This document shows, in pieces, positions 38,050 to 49,834 of a stretch of 64,000 nucleotides of DNA. The notes under the pieces are model-generated. The model saw only the letters and a program-made list of their open reading frames with translations, was not told the DNA's origin and did no database searches. The first letter of the stretch is position 1. Each line of letters starts with the position of its first letter. The DNA is from Anas platyrhynchos (lineage: Eukaryota; Chordata; Aves; Anseriformes; Anatidae): assembly GCF_047663525.1 (NCBI RefSeq), contig NC_092621.1:81148501-81212500 (forward strand), given 5' to 3'. The position numbers and the translations under genes were made by a program.

Positions 38050-41000
38050 CTGGAAGGCACTGGGAGCACTGGGGAGGGCAGGAGTCAGGGAAGTCCCTCA
38101 TAAAGGCTGCCATTCCTCACATTTTGTGCTTAGGATGATCAGAGGAACTTCCTCAAAACTGTGCATGGTGCTTCTGTTATCCTGACAGAGCTACACCCAT
38201 GCTTCCATGCTAGGAGCATGTTTGTCCCTGTCAAATGAAGAGCCACTCAGAATAAACAAGCTACACAATATTTTCATCTTTCAGCCCAAAGTGGTATGTA
38301 TGTCTTCCAGCAATCCCACAGGGACTTCTCTGTCAGGTGAGGCAAAATGCCATCCTCTTGCAGTTAACCACAGCCCCAGTATCTCATTGTCAGTTTAGCA
38401 GCACTGTGCAGGCCACGGTGGATGAGCTGCAGGAAGGACTCGGGGCTCATTTTATTGCTGATGCTTTTCACATCTGTCTTTTCAGATTGTCAGCAGATTT
38501 TATATTCTGTGAAAATGAATATAAAGGTTGAATAAAGGTTGTATTATTGTGGATGGATTGCAATGACACTATAAATTACAAGGGCAAGCCCTGAAAGGTT
38601 TGTAAAACACCACCAGAAACCAAGGGTAAACTTACTTTTTATAATTCATGCAGGAAGAGCTTCAAAGTGACCAGGACTTTAGTTTCTTTTACTATTTCTG
38701 TAAAGCTTCAATCTGAGTAAAACTGTAAGTATATTATGTATCTAAATTGCCAGATTTTTTTGGATTCCAAGAACAGATCTGAATTTACCTACAGAAGGGA
38801 TTCTTCATAGGAATAGGTTTTAAAAATTAGGGCTATATCCTGTGATCCATGTTGCTGCTTAAAGGCAGAGTTGACTACACGTATGTCTTTCCTTATGCAT
38901 GTTTTTCTAGCTTCATCTTAAAAACCACTCATAATATTTATTGGTATTTCAGGTCCCGAGGCAAAACACAGATTTTCTAGTGCTTACCTGTTCTTAATGT
39001 TCATTAGCTTTCGCTGATGTTTAAACTCAATTATATTTTTTTGTAACATGATATGAACTCAGAATTCCCACCTCCTTTACAGCAGACAGAAAGGAGAGCT
39101 ATCTCTTTCTTTCTTAAAGTTCTTTTTGGAATATTTAAAGAAGATTATCAGATTCTTCTTAGTCATCTCTTCACTAGAGTAAACTAATCCTCATTTTATT
39201 CAACTTCCCCTCCTAGTTCATGTTTCCCAGGGCTGTTCAAGCTGCATCCTCTGCATTTATATCCTCTTCCATTCTCTCTTTCTTCTTTCTTTATCCCATG
39301 CAACTTTGCACCTTAAAGTTTGCAGCCAACCTATAAATACTGATGGCAGGTCCTCAACTAGAGAAAATCTATCTTGCTACACAAATGGAATCAAGATGAC
39401 TTAAGCCAATGGTTACAACCCTTGCTGTAAAGTGGGTGTGTAAGTGCTTGACAAGTGCTTTGAACTACAAGAGCAAGAAAGCACTGCAAAAGCAAGAATT
39501 GCTATTTCTTTTTCTGCTGTTGGTAATCATCACCCATCATATTCCATCTCTATAATGATAAACCCAAATAAGCATCACTACACAACAGTGAAAATATCTG
39601 GGGAAAAAAAAAAATGTCTTCATATATGGGCTTAGTTTGAATGTGTATTGACTAAGAAAACATGTTAGACAATGCCTTATTGCACCTTTTCTCTTGTGCA
39701 TGTCAGATGCCCACCAGCTCTAGTACTGAGGTATAAAAACCTGCTTAGATAATGAGGGATGGGGTACAAAAGTTGAGAAATCAGGTCCAATGCTCACCTC
39801 AGCGTAGTGGTGATGCTGATGCAGAGCACCCATGAAGAGCTACAAACTGCTCTTCATAAACCACTGGCCCATAAACCACTGCATTGCCACCACATGGCAA
39901 GACTGCAGCCTGGTGCAGGTCTGTGACTTCCCCATAGCGGAGCAGGGTTCCAAAGTAAAAACAAGTTAGAGTTGTATTCTTCTTCCACATCTTCCCTTGG
40001 AATATTATTGCTTTTCTACCTCATGGAAGAATACTAGTGCTAGCTGTTTATCTCTTCATGTTTTATTGTTTAACACAACTTACGTCACATAATTCTGGGA
40101 CACTAACCCAAAATTGACAACAACGGAAACATCTGTTTTTAATCCCTTGATATGCTACATGCTGTATTTTCTCCAGTACTGGCTTTATCTTTCTGTTCGG
40201 CAGCTAAAAACTAATTTGAAAACATTTTTCTAGAATATAGAGCATCAAATTATACCCTGGAGTCCAGAAAATCAAATTATTTTTTAATTTTAAAATACTT
40301 TTATTAAGAACTCGAATTGTCTTGCAACATTAAATTTTCAGTAAGATTGTAGAACTATAACACAAAGTTTTAACAAAAATGGGATTTGTGTTGCTTGACT
40401 GCCATTTTTTTGTTTCTTATTAATAGTTTAAACATGTCTTTCTATTTTGAGAAGAGGATTTGTAAAAATGGCATCATGGGGTGCATATTTTTCAACTCTC
40501 AATGATTTCCAGATCCAAATCTGATAACTTTAAAAGCAGAGAGATTTCTTTTTAACTCCTGTTTTAATCATCTGTTATGTTCCTTCTGTCTGCAGAGTGC
40601 TTGACTTGTCCTTTGCAAGAAAAATGTTGTTCAAGGCAGCTGAAATGAAAGGATCACAGTATGTTGACTACTCCTTCTCCTGTCTTTCATTTCCTTCAGT
40701 ATTCACAGTCTGTGATGCAGCTATTTGAGTCAGTTTAATCTTTGCCATCTGTAAACATTTCCCTCGCTTGCAGCTAAGCTTCAGCACTCACTGTTCTTCT
40801 TCAAAGAGATCTTGGGTGCGAGGTGAAGGCTTTGCAGCATCTGAAGGTTCTCCAGAGCCTGTGAGGTGCCTGGGGAAGAGTTTCTGAGGCATGCTCCACC
40901 TGGCAGGTCCCCTGCCTGCTTGTTTTGTAGTTTTTAGAGGGAGCAGATCACAATCTTCCTCTGGTAGAACAGATGTAGCATTTGGTGAGAGTGCTATGAC

Positions 41001-41285
41001 ACGAACTCCAGCAGTCCTGCCACTCCTGCCCTAACCTGACAATGGGCCTACAGTGACTGTGAATAGGGTGTGAACACACCGCCAGTTATACCAAGCTATG
41101 GAAGCCAAGCTTTGCTTTCCAGACACCCTACCACAACCCACTCCTCTTCACTGGGGCCATTCCCTTTCCCCTGTGCTGTGCACAAGGGTGAGTAGTTGAC
41201 AAAACGGGCCTATGGCAGCACCGCTGCCATGACAGGCTCTGAGCCCGGTCAGAGAGCAGGCCTGGGTGTCATGTAGGGCCCACCT
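38050..41285. other. unassigned sequence
   Basis: No gene or mobile element seen. A 12-bp direct repeat, CATAAACCACTG, occurs at 39855-39866 and 39870-39881. An isolated TTACGTCA (CRE-like) lies near 40080. Confidence 0.5.
38531..38560 (+). terminator. possible poly(A) signal
   Basis: AATAAA is followed by GGTTGTATTATTGTGG, a GT-rich downstream element as in vertebrate polyadenylation sites. Only meaningful if the CpG patch upstream starts a transcript; otherwise chance. Confidence 0.2.
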
Positions 41286-41302
41286 TCATCTCCTATCTTT
41301 AA

Positions 41303-41504
41303 GCTGGATATTAGGAGAAATTTGTTGAATGAAAGGGTTGTCTGGCATTGGAACAGGCTGCCCAGGGAAGTGACTGAGTCACCATCCCAGAGGTCTTCAA
41401 GAACTGTGTAGATGTAGAACTTAGTAGTATGGTTTAGTGGTGGACTTTAGGACAAGGTTAAAGGTTGGACTAGATGATCCTAGAGGTCTTTTCCAACCTG
41501 AATG
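41303..41504 (+). mobile_element. CR1 LINE 3' tail
   Basis: Plus-strand CR1 3' region: 'gctggatattaggagaaattt', 'cattggaacaggctgcccagggaagtg', 'ggttggactagatgatccta' and final 'gaggtcttttccaacctgaatg'. Truncated at the 5' end and lacking the terminal octamer repeats. Confidence 0.88.
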
Positions 41505-41509
41505 TTGCC

Positions 41510-42985
41510 TGCCCTAAGGTACCCGCTACCTGCTGCCAGCCTGCAGCACAGGGGTCCCTGTCAGGTAACACAGAGCTGTGTTTGTCCCAGCACGAGCCAC
41601 CGTCTCTGGCTGGGAGAGCAGCAGCCAGTCTATCCTCCTCTAGATGAAAATCCACAACATGTGCCAATAACGCACAAACAAGAACACGCTTTGTCTTTTG
41701 GTTTCAGGTTCACAAGCAAAAAACAAATGGAGACCACAAGTAGGTCTAAAATGGAGATTTTCAGTGTAGCAGCGTGAGCATATTTGCCTTATGGATTCAG
41801 ACTCCTTGCTTTCTCCCTGCAAAAGGCAACTGCAAGCTTACCTAGCAACGACACAGGCTGTGCATGCTCATAGTGCTCATAAAGCAACCAAATGCAGCAT
41901 TTCTGAAGTAAACAATTATAGCATTTCGATTATCGGAATGTGTCACGCGCGCTCAGCATGACTGCCCTGCAGAGAAAAGCCTAAATACTTGGCTGCATCC
42001 ATCTGACTGCACAAGGTGAGCATGCAGAATTTGTTCCCTCATCCCAGCTGGACAGCCAGTTTCATAACACCGTTCTTCAGCTCCTGAAGGTTTCCAGTCC
42101 TTTTGCTGTCAGGATTGTACATGTTGTTCCTCCATTCAAGAGCCATTTGTTGGCATCACAACTGTGCCAGCACTGCAGTAATGCCAGATCCCGTGAAATC
42201 GGCTTAAAAATTAAAACCTAGAAAAAGAACAGAAATAAAATAAAAATAAAAATAAGATATACCATGCAGATCTCTCAGGGTGAGTTTATTGTTTTTCAAA
42301 ACTAATAGGAGATGCGGGATAATAGATGGCCCAACAATGACTACAAAGCAAGAAACTATGTGCTCTGCTCATGTAATGAACAGTGAAAATACAGCTACAG
42401 AAGTTCAAGCTGGGAATGATGTCAACTGCATGGTTCAAGAACAAGGATTAGTGTCCCATTCCAATTACGAACAATTGTGTTTCCCCCTTCCATCCCCCAG
42501 GAAACAGGAAACATGAATAAATATGCATACCATCACAATATAAAGGAAAACTATACGAAGTTGTTCAGCTGTCCTCTCCAGTTTCATTATTTGCATATCT
42601 TAGCTCTGGACCACTTTATTGACAGTAGGTGAAGGAACACATCTTCAGGACATCCTGCAGCAAGTCAGAGAACCTGAGAAGCTTGGCTGACCTCACGGTG
42701 CTCTTCATCTTCAGGGCTGGATCTGCACAGCACCCATAGGAGCAGAGCTACTCGAAGCATCTGTAAATCACTCAGCATGCCCAGTAGAGGTGGTGGGCAG
42801 ACAGGGCTCCCAGAGGGCTGACCTACCCAGGTCCTTACCACTGCCCCAGCACAAAATGGAGAAGGGGTTTGCCTGCTGGTGGAGAAACCCCACAGGATAC
42901 CCCAAGACTTGTAGGGGGAGAACCTCAGGCCTCTTTTAATATTATGACCTCGATATTATTTAGGCTTTGACCTTCAGAAATCACC
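41510..42985. other. unassigned sequence with an X-box-like site
   Basis: No gene supported. CTTACCTAGCAAC at 41837-41849 is the reverse complement of an RFX-like GTTGCTAGGTAAG. A CpG cluster (CACGCGCG) occurs near 41945. Confidence 0.45.
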
Positions 42986-43019
42986 TTTTTTTTTTTTTTT
43001 TTGGGGGGGGGGGGGGGGG
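42986..43019. repeat. T17-G17 homopolymer block
   Basis: Seventeen T are followed directly by seventeen G. Such a junction is prone to slippage and to sequencing error, so its exact length is uncertain. Confidence 0.9.
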
Positions 43020-43577
43020 AGAGGGGCAAACAATCTACTTTGGGGATTAAAAGTGGCAAACAGAATTACAAAACAGGATTAGCACTTGGCTTCTGAACTC
43101 TCCTTGCCCCACAGCTGCAGTAAAAATCTCAGCAGTCAGAGGCTTGGATTCTCAAAAGTAGTTTGGGCAAGTTTTATGCAAATCAGCAGAAAATACTTAT
43201 CAACTATGGTGTTGAAACTCTCAGCCTAGTGTCACACCTTTTTTCACATTTGAAGACAACTGAAAGGTCATTTTATATCTACGAAGCACTGATTAATCTA
43301 GAAAAGGTAAAATCTCTTATTTTACCATCAAGTGCCATGGAAAGTTGGGAGTTGTTAGGCTTGGAGACTTTTCCTCAGTCACAATAAAAAAGAGACATAC
43401 CTATTATTATACATTTTTCTGCAGTCAAGTTCAAGACACATATGATAACGTATTAAAACTTACACTGGCAGAAACTTTCTGAAATGTTATGCTAAAAAAA
43501 AAACCACAGGTTTAACGAGAGCCAAGTCAGAGACACCTTCCAACACTTCCAAAACACATTTTGTATCAAACTTGTAA

Positions 43578-43633
43578 AAATAAATAAATAAATAAATTCT
43601 CCATTAGAAACAAACAAACAAACAAAAAAAACC
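43578..43633. repeat. (AAAT)n and (AAAC)n simple repeats
   Basis: Short tetranucleotide runs separated by about 15 bases. Confidence 0.85.
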
Positions 43634-44037
43634 CACTACATATCTTGATATGGATGAAATAACAGAAAACAGAAAGTGGAAGGAATAGTTATAATGTAAG
43701 ACAAGCAAGAAGGAGAAGACAAAAGGCCACATTTTTGTGTAGTCTGCCTGAAGGTCATGAAAGTATAACAAAGACAATCTACAGAAACCAGCAGGAGTGT
43801 CAGACATGAAAAGAACTGGGGAGAGGGGTCCAGAAGACATCTCTGAACTTTTTAATGTGATAGTGGCCTGTAAGAACAGTTTTTATGGAGAGGAAATATT
43901 TAAAATTTGGGCCAAAAGGTACTAGAGAAGTGGTCAGGAAGGTGGATGTTAGGTTATTGAGACTGAGCAATTGGATCAAGGGTCCTGGAGACAAGGGTCT
44001 GGGATCAAGGCTTCCCCCACCACAACCACCCTCCTCT

Positions 44038-44055
44038 GACACACACACACACACA
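44038..44055. repeat. (AC)n microsatellite
   Basis: About eight AC units. Confidence 0.85.
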
Positions 44056-46135
44056 TTTGGATTTCCTTAGGGCATCGCAGAGGCTTGGTTTAATCCATCT
44101 TTCTTCCAAACCTTACTCACTTCTCTCAATCTAGGGTGGTGGCAGGGAAAAAGCATACTGAAGGTTGTTCCCCACCAGCTGCCCAGCTGATGGCTTGGAA
44201 GCAGAAAGAGCCAATGGAGCTCACACAGAGGGAAAAAGATTTTTGACTGTGAGGGTCATATATACATAGGTATATATAAATGTCTATTCTGAACCACCTA
44301 GGGACAGAAAATATTGCTGCCCACTAACGTGAAGCAATCAGCATCGCCTACACACTGAGAGCAGAGATCTTGGCAGCATCCATCATGGGAGAGAGCACGC
44401 AGAGGAAGGTTGGAAGGTTGGAGGGGCTTGGAGTGTGAGGTACGGCAAGGTGATCTGCCTCCAGCCATGAAAAATCTAGTGACCACAGTGACCACAAACA
44501 TGCCAAAAGTCCCCTGTGGATCTTGTCTTCTTTTTCTTCTGCACATGGAGAACTACTTCGTTTCGATATCAGAACTAGAACCAGACTGGAAAATAACAGG
44601 ATGGGAACATCACCTCCACATCCATCTTGTTGGATCTGGATGCAATAAAGAGGTTGTGCATTTAGAAGTTAACACGAAGGGGCATGGTTTTAATAACTGC
44701 TGAAAATGTTCTAATGCTGGAAAGATGAACTTGTAGGCATTGATATCCACATCCTCAAGCTCACATTAAAGGGAGGAATTTCAATTATTTTTTAAGTTAT
44801 TCACTTGGGAAGCCTGTTCACGTTCGACAACACAAACCAGAGATGTACTTAAACAAGTGAGTATAACACTGAAATTAAAAACCAGACTACTTTTTCTCCA
44901 AGTACCTTTTTCAAATGGCACAGAGAAATTTACACAAGCTGAAGGAGCCTCTGCATTTAATTCCTGATGGCAATGATATTTCCTCAGCTCAGCCAGCAGT
45001 CTGGTCAGGTACTGCTGAGTCAACCTACTTCTGAGACCTTCCTTGCCTGCTAATGCTGCGCATAAACCTTGAGATGTCATTATTTTGCTGCTGTGAATAA
45101 GTCTTGCAGGTTTACTGCAGCTTGGAAGTAAAAGCTTAAAAATCCTCAGTGTCGTGTTTGCTCTCTCTGTAATTCCAAACATGAAATGACAATTCACTTA
45201 ATAAAGTGGCTTCTCTTTGTAACATTATTTCTCCCTGGTTCAGGTGCTCTCACTGCTATCTGAGAACCCTAAGACACTGAATTTCATAAAACATTGAAAT
45301 CTAATTCTATTTTCTGCAGAGCTATCGTGAGAGTCAAGCCTGTCATGCTGAGGCTTTACACCATCACAGATTTTTATAGCTGTGCAAGCCTCAGAAGATC
45401 TGCAGTGCATGTATTAGACAGAAATGTTTTACCTTTGCTGCTGGTTTGTCTCATGCATCTCACATGCTGCTTCCAGAAGGGACGAGTGTATCAAAGTCCA
45501 GAGGGACTGTCTCCAAAGGTGGCCTACCAAAAGTATCACCCTGGGAGAATCCGATTTCCCCTGGGAATATGTAGGCAAGGTGGGAAAGAAGAGGTGAAGA
45601 AAATGAGGCAAGTGAAATAACATATTCTGCACAGAAGATAATGGATATAAACCAAGCATGAATAACCTTAGTCCAGAATTATGAAGATAATCACGGACGT
45701 CATCTTCTGGAAGGCCTGTCTTATGGGACTTGTGGAGGGAACACGAAACAGCCCAGCTGACCTGGGACTTGATAGCTGCGTGCATGGAATTACACCAAAT
45801 TAAGTGTGGTTCAATACCAGGGCAATGGCCTTAATAATTTAGTTGGTAACCTCCACTCCCACACTTTCATGTTTCGGTGAAGATAATTGTTCACTCCCGA
45901 GAACATAAAAATATAATGTCTATTGCCAAATGTTGCCAAAATCCTGACCAAACAAACAAACAAACAAAAAAAAAAGCCAGAATCAGTGGGATGACTGGAA
46001 TGATCATACATCTCGTACATCAAAAGTATGTTCCATCAGCCCACATTGGACAGTCTCGAAGTAGTAATATGTTCATTACATATGACATTAATGTATGTTC
46101 AGTTAGGTATTATTTCATTATAAAAGTAACAGTGT

Positions 46136-46470
46136 GGAGGGAAGGGAAGGGAAGGGAAGGGAAGGGAAGGGAAGGGAAGGGAAGGGAAGGGAAGGGAAGG
46201 GAAGGGAAGGGAAGGGAAGGGAAGGGAAGGGAAGGGAAGGGAAGGGAAGGGAAGGGAAGGGAAGGGAAGGGAAGGGAAGGGAAGGGAAGGGAAGGGAAGG
46301 GAAGGGAAGGGAAGGGAAGGGAAGGGAAGGGAAGGGAAGGGAAGGGAAGGGAAGGGAAGGGAAGGGAAGGGAAGGGAAGGGAAGGGAAGGGAAGGGAAGG
46401 GAAGGGAAGGGAAGGGAAGGGAAGGGAAGGGAAGGGAAGGGAAGGGAAGGGAAGGGAAGGGAAGGGAAGG
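46136..46470. repeat. (GAAGG)66 pentanucleotide array
   Basis: From 46141 to 46470 the unit GAAGG repeats 66 times without a single interruption (330 bases). Every unit junction creates GGG, so the plus strand has GGG every five bases with two-base AA loops, suited to serial G-quadruplexes; it is also pure polypurine. Long frames on both strands (Gly-Arg-Glu-Lys or Pro-Ser-Leu-Phe) are products of the repeat and not proteins. Confidence 0.98.
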
Positions 46471-47046
46471 ACTTCCCAGCCCTGCTGCAATAAAACCGCA
46501 GCCACTGCTCTGGTCTAACATAGGCTTTTTGCTCCTCTGGCAAAGCCACTTGAAGCTGTCTGAGCTGCAAGTGGAACTTATTTTAAGGTGAGATAGGCAT
46601 CTTAATGGTTGTAAATACAATTAAAATTACTTATGTTTTACTCTGAAGAAGAATTTTTACACAATTGGATTAAAATAGTTTGGGGTACAAAAAGTCATGC
46701 TACACTGCCTGAATAATTTAATAGTAACAGCTGTGACCGCCAGCACAGGGTTCTGCTCTGCTGCATGTACTGCTCACCCATCCTAAACCACGTTTGAGTT
46801 ACTCATGCTTACTAATGCTTTCTGTTCAGTAGTTCAGGACGGTGCATAGACCACAGTTGTTCCCATGTTTGCTTCATTGTTCTTAAAAAGGGAGCTTTCT
46901 ACTAAAAGGATGCCTTATAAAAATAAGTTCCTTCAGTGAGACAAATAATGACACAAAACCCTGTATTCTTCTCCCATTACCATTAATTTTATATTCAATT
47001 TAAAATGAAATGTGGATGTTATGGATGTTAAAGACACTTTCTCCTT

Positions 47047-47076
47047 TTTATTTATTTATTTATTTATTTATTTATT
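47047..47076. repeat. (TTTA)n microsatellite
   Basis: About seven TTTA units. Confidence 0.9.
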
Positions 47077-48049
47077 GCTTATGGAATATGTTTTTTCATG
47101 AACTGACCTGTTCTTTGCTTTCTGTAATCTCCTTCAGTTATGGAACAATATAATTACATCGTAATTTTAAAATACTTTTCCAATTTGCTTTCACTTTATA
47201 TCAAATTACAACATTTTACATGTAGAGTATTTTAGAACTGAGAGTTCCAAAGATTTTTGGAAAGATGCCAAAGAAAAATGTTTCAGCATCTTCCTCACAG
47301 AATAAACACGGTATTGTTTTCAGCAATACTCAGTTTCAAAGTAACCTTAATGCAGTCTTCAGGAAAATGTCCTTATGAGGAAATTAATGACGAGGATCAT
47401 AGCTTTGCTTTTGCAGAATAGATGTGCTTGCAGACTGCTGACCGTGTGGAATCCTGCAACTCTTTGGGTCTTTGTGTGAGTTTTGTATGGCATGGCAAAA
47501 TGCGCCGAGTTAGATTAATAAATGTCTGCAGTGATTTTTTCAGCTATAGCTCTTCCACTTCAGCCAGAGCAGACAGAGCTTCCAAGCCAACTCGTGCCTG
47601 CTGTGTTTGCCAAGGAAGATAAAACAAGCCTGCCTGCGAACACCCTGCCTGCACACTGTGCTTTGTGCAGGTACAGCAGCACCGGGGCACGCTGCTTTGC
47701 ACAGCACCGGGCGCTGTGTGGGCTGAAAGCAGCTGCTGCCACCAGGCCTCCGGAGACTTTTTGTTTTGGTAAAAGTGCAGCCTGGGGAAGTTCATGGGAA
47801 AGGTCTGTCCTGACAGCTCCTCCTCCCAGCTATGGCTCAAAAGGGTTCAGGGGATGCGTGGCTGCTGGAGTTGAGTGCACTAACACCTTTCGCTAATTGG
47901 TAATCTGCTCTTGAGAAGAAAAGCTTCGTTTCATCAATTAAGCAACCAAGGACTATGTGAGATGTGTCTTTGCAGGTGTCAGTAGTCTCCAAAACTAATA
48001 GAAGCTGTCTTTGCATCACTTTGAGCAATAATTTTAGGAAGAATTTTTT

Positions 48050-48130
48050 ACCATAATGATAATATTACTAGTAATAATCGTAATACTGCTAGTAATAATA
48101 GTAGTAGCAGTAATAATAATAATAGTATCA
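48050..48130. repeat. degenerate (TAA)n repeat
   Basis: TAA, TAG and TAC trinucleotides in irregular order; an old, decayed trinucleotide array. Confidence 0.8.
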
Positions 48131-49539
48131 ACCTGATTGTGCTAAAATACACAGGAGTTTGTGTTCGTTGTTCTAACCAATATCATGTTTGAGAGGAAAA
48201 CTTTGCAGCCAAAGCTATCTTTCTCCCTCTTCCCCCAAAAAATAAAACCAGCATTCATATAAAACCAGAAAAAAATGCCAAGCCTTCTTCAGTTCCACGC
48301 AAATCACACATACTCTTACAAAACATGTAAGAAATCACAACATATCAAAAACAAATCCAAGAACACCATCACAGAGGAGGGCTCCTCCTTGGCGATATTC
48401 TGAACCTCTGCTGCAGATCCGCAGAAGCCTGTTTGACCCAAAATATCTTGGCAGGGAGGCTGGCTCCTGCCGTAACTCAAGTGAAACATTAAAATGATGC
48501 TGAAGGTCTGATGGAAATTTTGGATGACTTCAGGAAAGCTCCAAGGGTAGCAGTGGGTTTGTCCATGCCACAATCCTTCTGCATCAGACAGGTCCGTGTT
48601 TGTGGCAGGCAGGTGGCGGTGCTGCCCCTCTCCTCACCTGCCCCAAAAGCAATTTGCTAAGAAACTGATTTTATTAAAACGAAAAGCTTCCTAGAAGTAC
48701 TGAAGGCTAAACCCTTTCTATTTTCTTTCCAGACTCTTTGCCCTCCTCATATGCCACGTGGAACGCTGGAGAGTGGGAACATTTCCAGCAAGTGCAATCA
48801 GGCTTAATGCTTCCCATATATATGAGCTTATGAGCTCTCTTTTAATTACAGCTATTTACTACTAATTATTATTATTAACAACGGCAAACAAACCTTCACA
48901 TTTCCCGCATCCACACCTTCCAAAAAAGCCAGCATTTTCAGCCTTCCCACAGGCCATAGAGGAGGAAAAAAAATTTGTAAAATGCACTTGTTCAAATAAT
49001 GAATTCATATTATTACTTTTTTTTTTATTTTTTACTTTCCCCCCCTTAGGGCTCTTCTCTTTTATGCAGGACTGTTTACTAACAGTAAACTTCTGCAAGC
49101 TGACAAACACAGCAAATGTTCCTCTTACTTCCTCATTACCGTCCATTCCCAGGAAAGGCACTGGGATGACAATGAAGAGCGCTGAAGCTTCAAAGGTCCC
49201 ACAAGTTTCCTCAACTTCAGGTCCCACAAACACACGACTCCTCGGCTCCTCATTTGATGGCTGCAGTCCTTTGCAACCCCCATGTGCCCTGCCGTGATGC
49301 CGTGATGACACCTAAAAAAGGCAATGCCACTGATTCACTAACAGCAAACATCCCAGGCAGCTAAGAAATACCAAATTTTAATGACAAACGACCTATTTCT
49401 GGGGCTAGCCCTGTAGCCATCAGCTGCAGGAAACAAAAGGCTGATGTCCTCCTCTTTCCTGTTTATTATTATTTATTAACAGCTGTTTAGTTCAGTCACT
49501 ACAGAGTTCATTTAGAGACTAGGGGCATCATTTCCTAAA

Positions 49540-49830
49540 ACTGCAAGCCACTAAGGATTAGCAGCACGCTGAAATGATACAACTCAGAACATCCCCCAGA
49601 GCATCCACTGTAGTAAGTCGGACCTTCCTTGAAATGATCTGGTTAAAAACCCGATTACACGCACAGAGAAGCAGGGACCTTAATTAGTTGTTTCTCCCAA
49701 AACACCTCTGGTTAGTCTGATGCGAAGGCATCTTCAGCTTGTTAACTGAGCATACCCAATTATGCTCAATTAAGACGTTTTAATTAATCATAGTTAATTA
49801 CACTTAACGTAAAGCACACGAGCAGCCCTT
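49540..49830. promoter_or_regulatory. putative conserved non-coding element, homeodomain-site rich
   Basis: Between 49681 and 49808 there are TAATTAG, CAATTA, CAATTAA, TAATTAATCA and GTTAATTA cores, all typical of homeodomain or POU binding. A 13-bp inverted repeat (TTAACTGAGCATA at 49742-49754, TATGCTCAATTAA at 49761-49773; one mismatch, six-base spacer) sits in the middle. The sequence is repeat-free. Function is inferred; no gene nearby identifies a target. Confidence 0.35.
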
Positions 49831-49834
49831 GTTG

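Larger units (their letters stand above)
43022..46135. other. unassigned sequence
   Basis: No gene supported. Minor repeats: AAAT and AAAC units at 43578-43633, (AC)n at 44038-44055 and AAAC at 45950-45975. Minus-strand frames at 44781-45197 and 45429-45785 exceed 115 codons but match nothing I know and have no promoter or splice context. Confidence 0.45.
46471..49490. other. unassigned sequence
   Basis: Includes (TTTA)n at 47047-47076, a degenerate TAA/TAG repeat at 48050-48130 and a GC-richer block at 47520-47900 with open frames on both strands but no recognised domain. The minus frame 48862-49311 (149 codons) crosses a T-rich tract and looks compositional. Confidence 0.45.

Noticed and set aside
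46099..46620. Frames of 119-213 codons on both strands across the GAAGG array
   Set aside because: They exist only because a 5-base repeat without stops is open in several frames. The products are pure low-complexity repeats.
48862..49311. 149-codon minus-strand frame
   Set aside because: Part of it is translated from a T-rich tract (Lys/Asn run). No homology or gene context.
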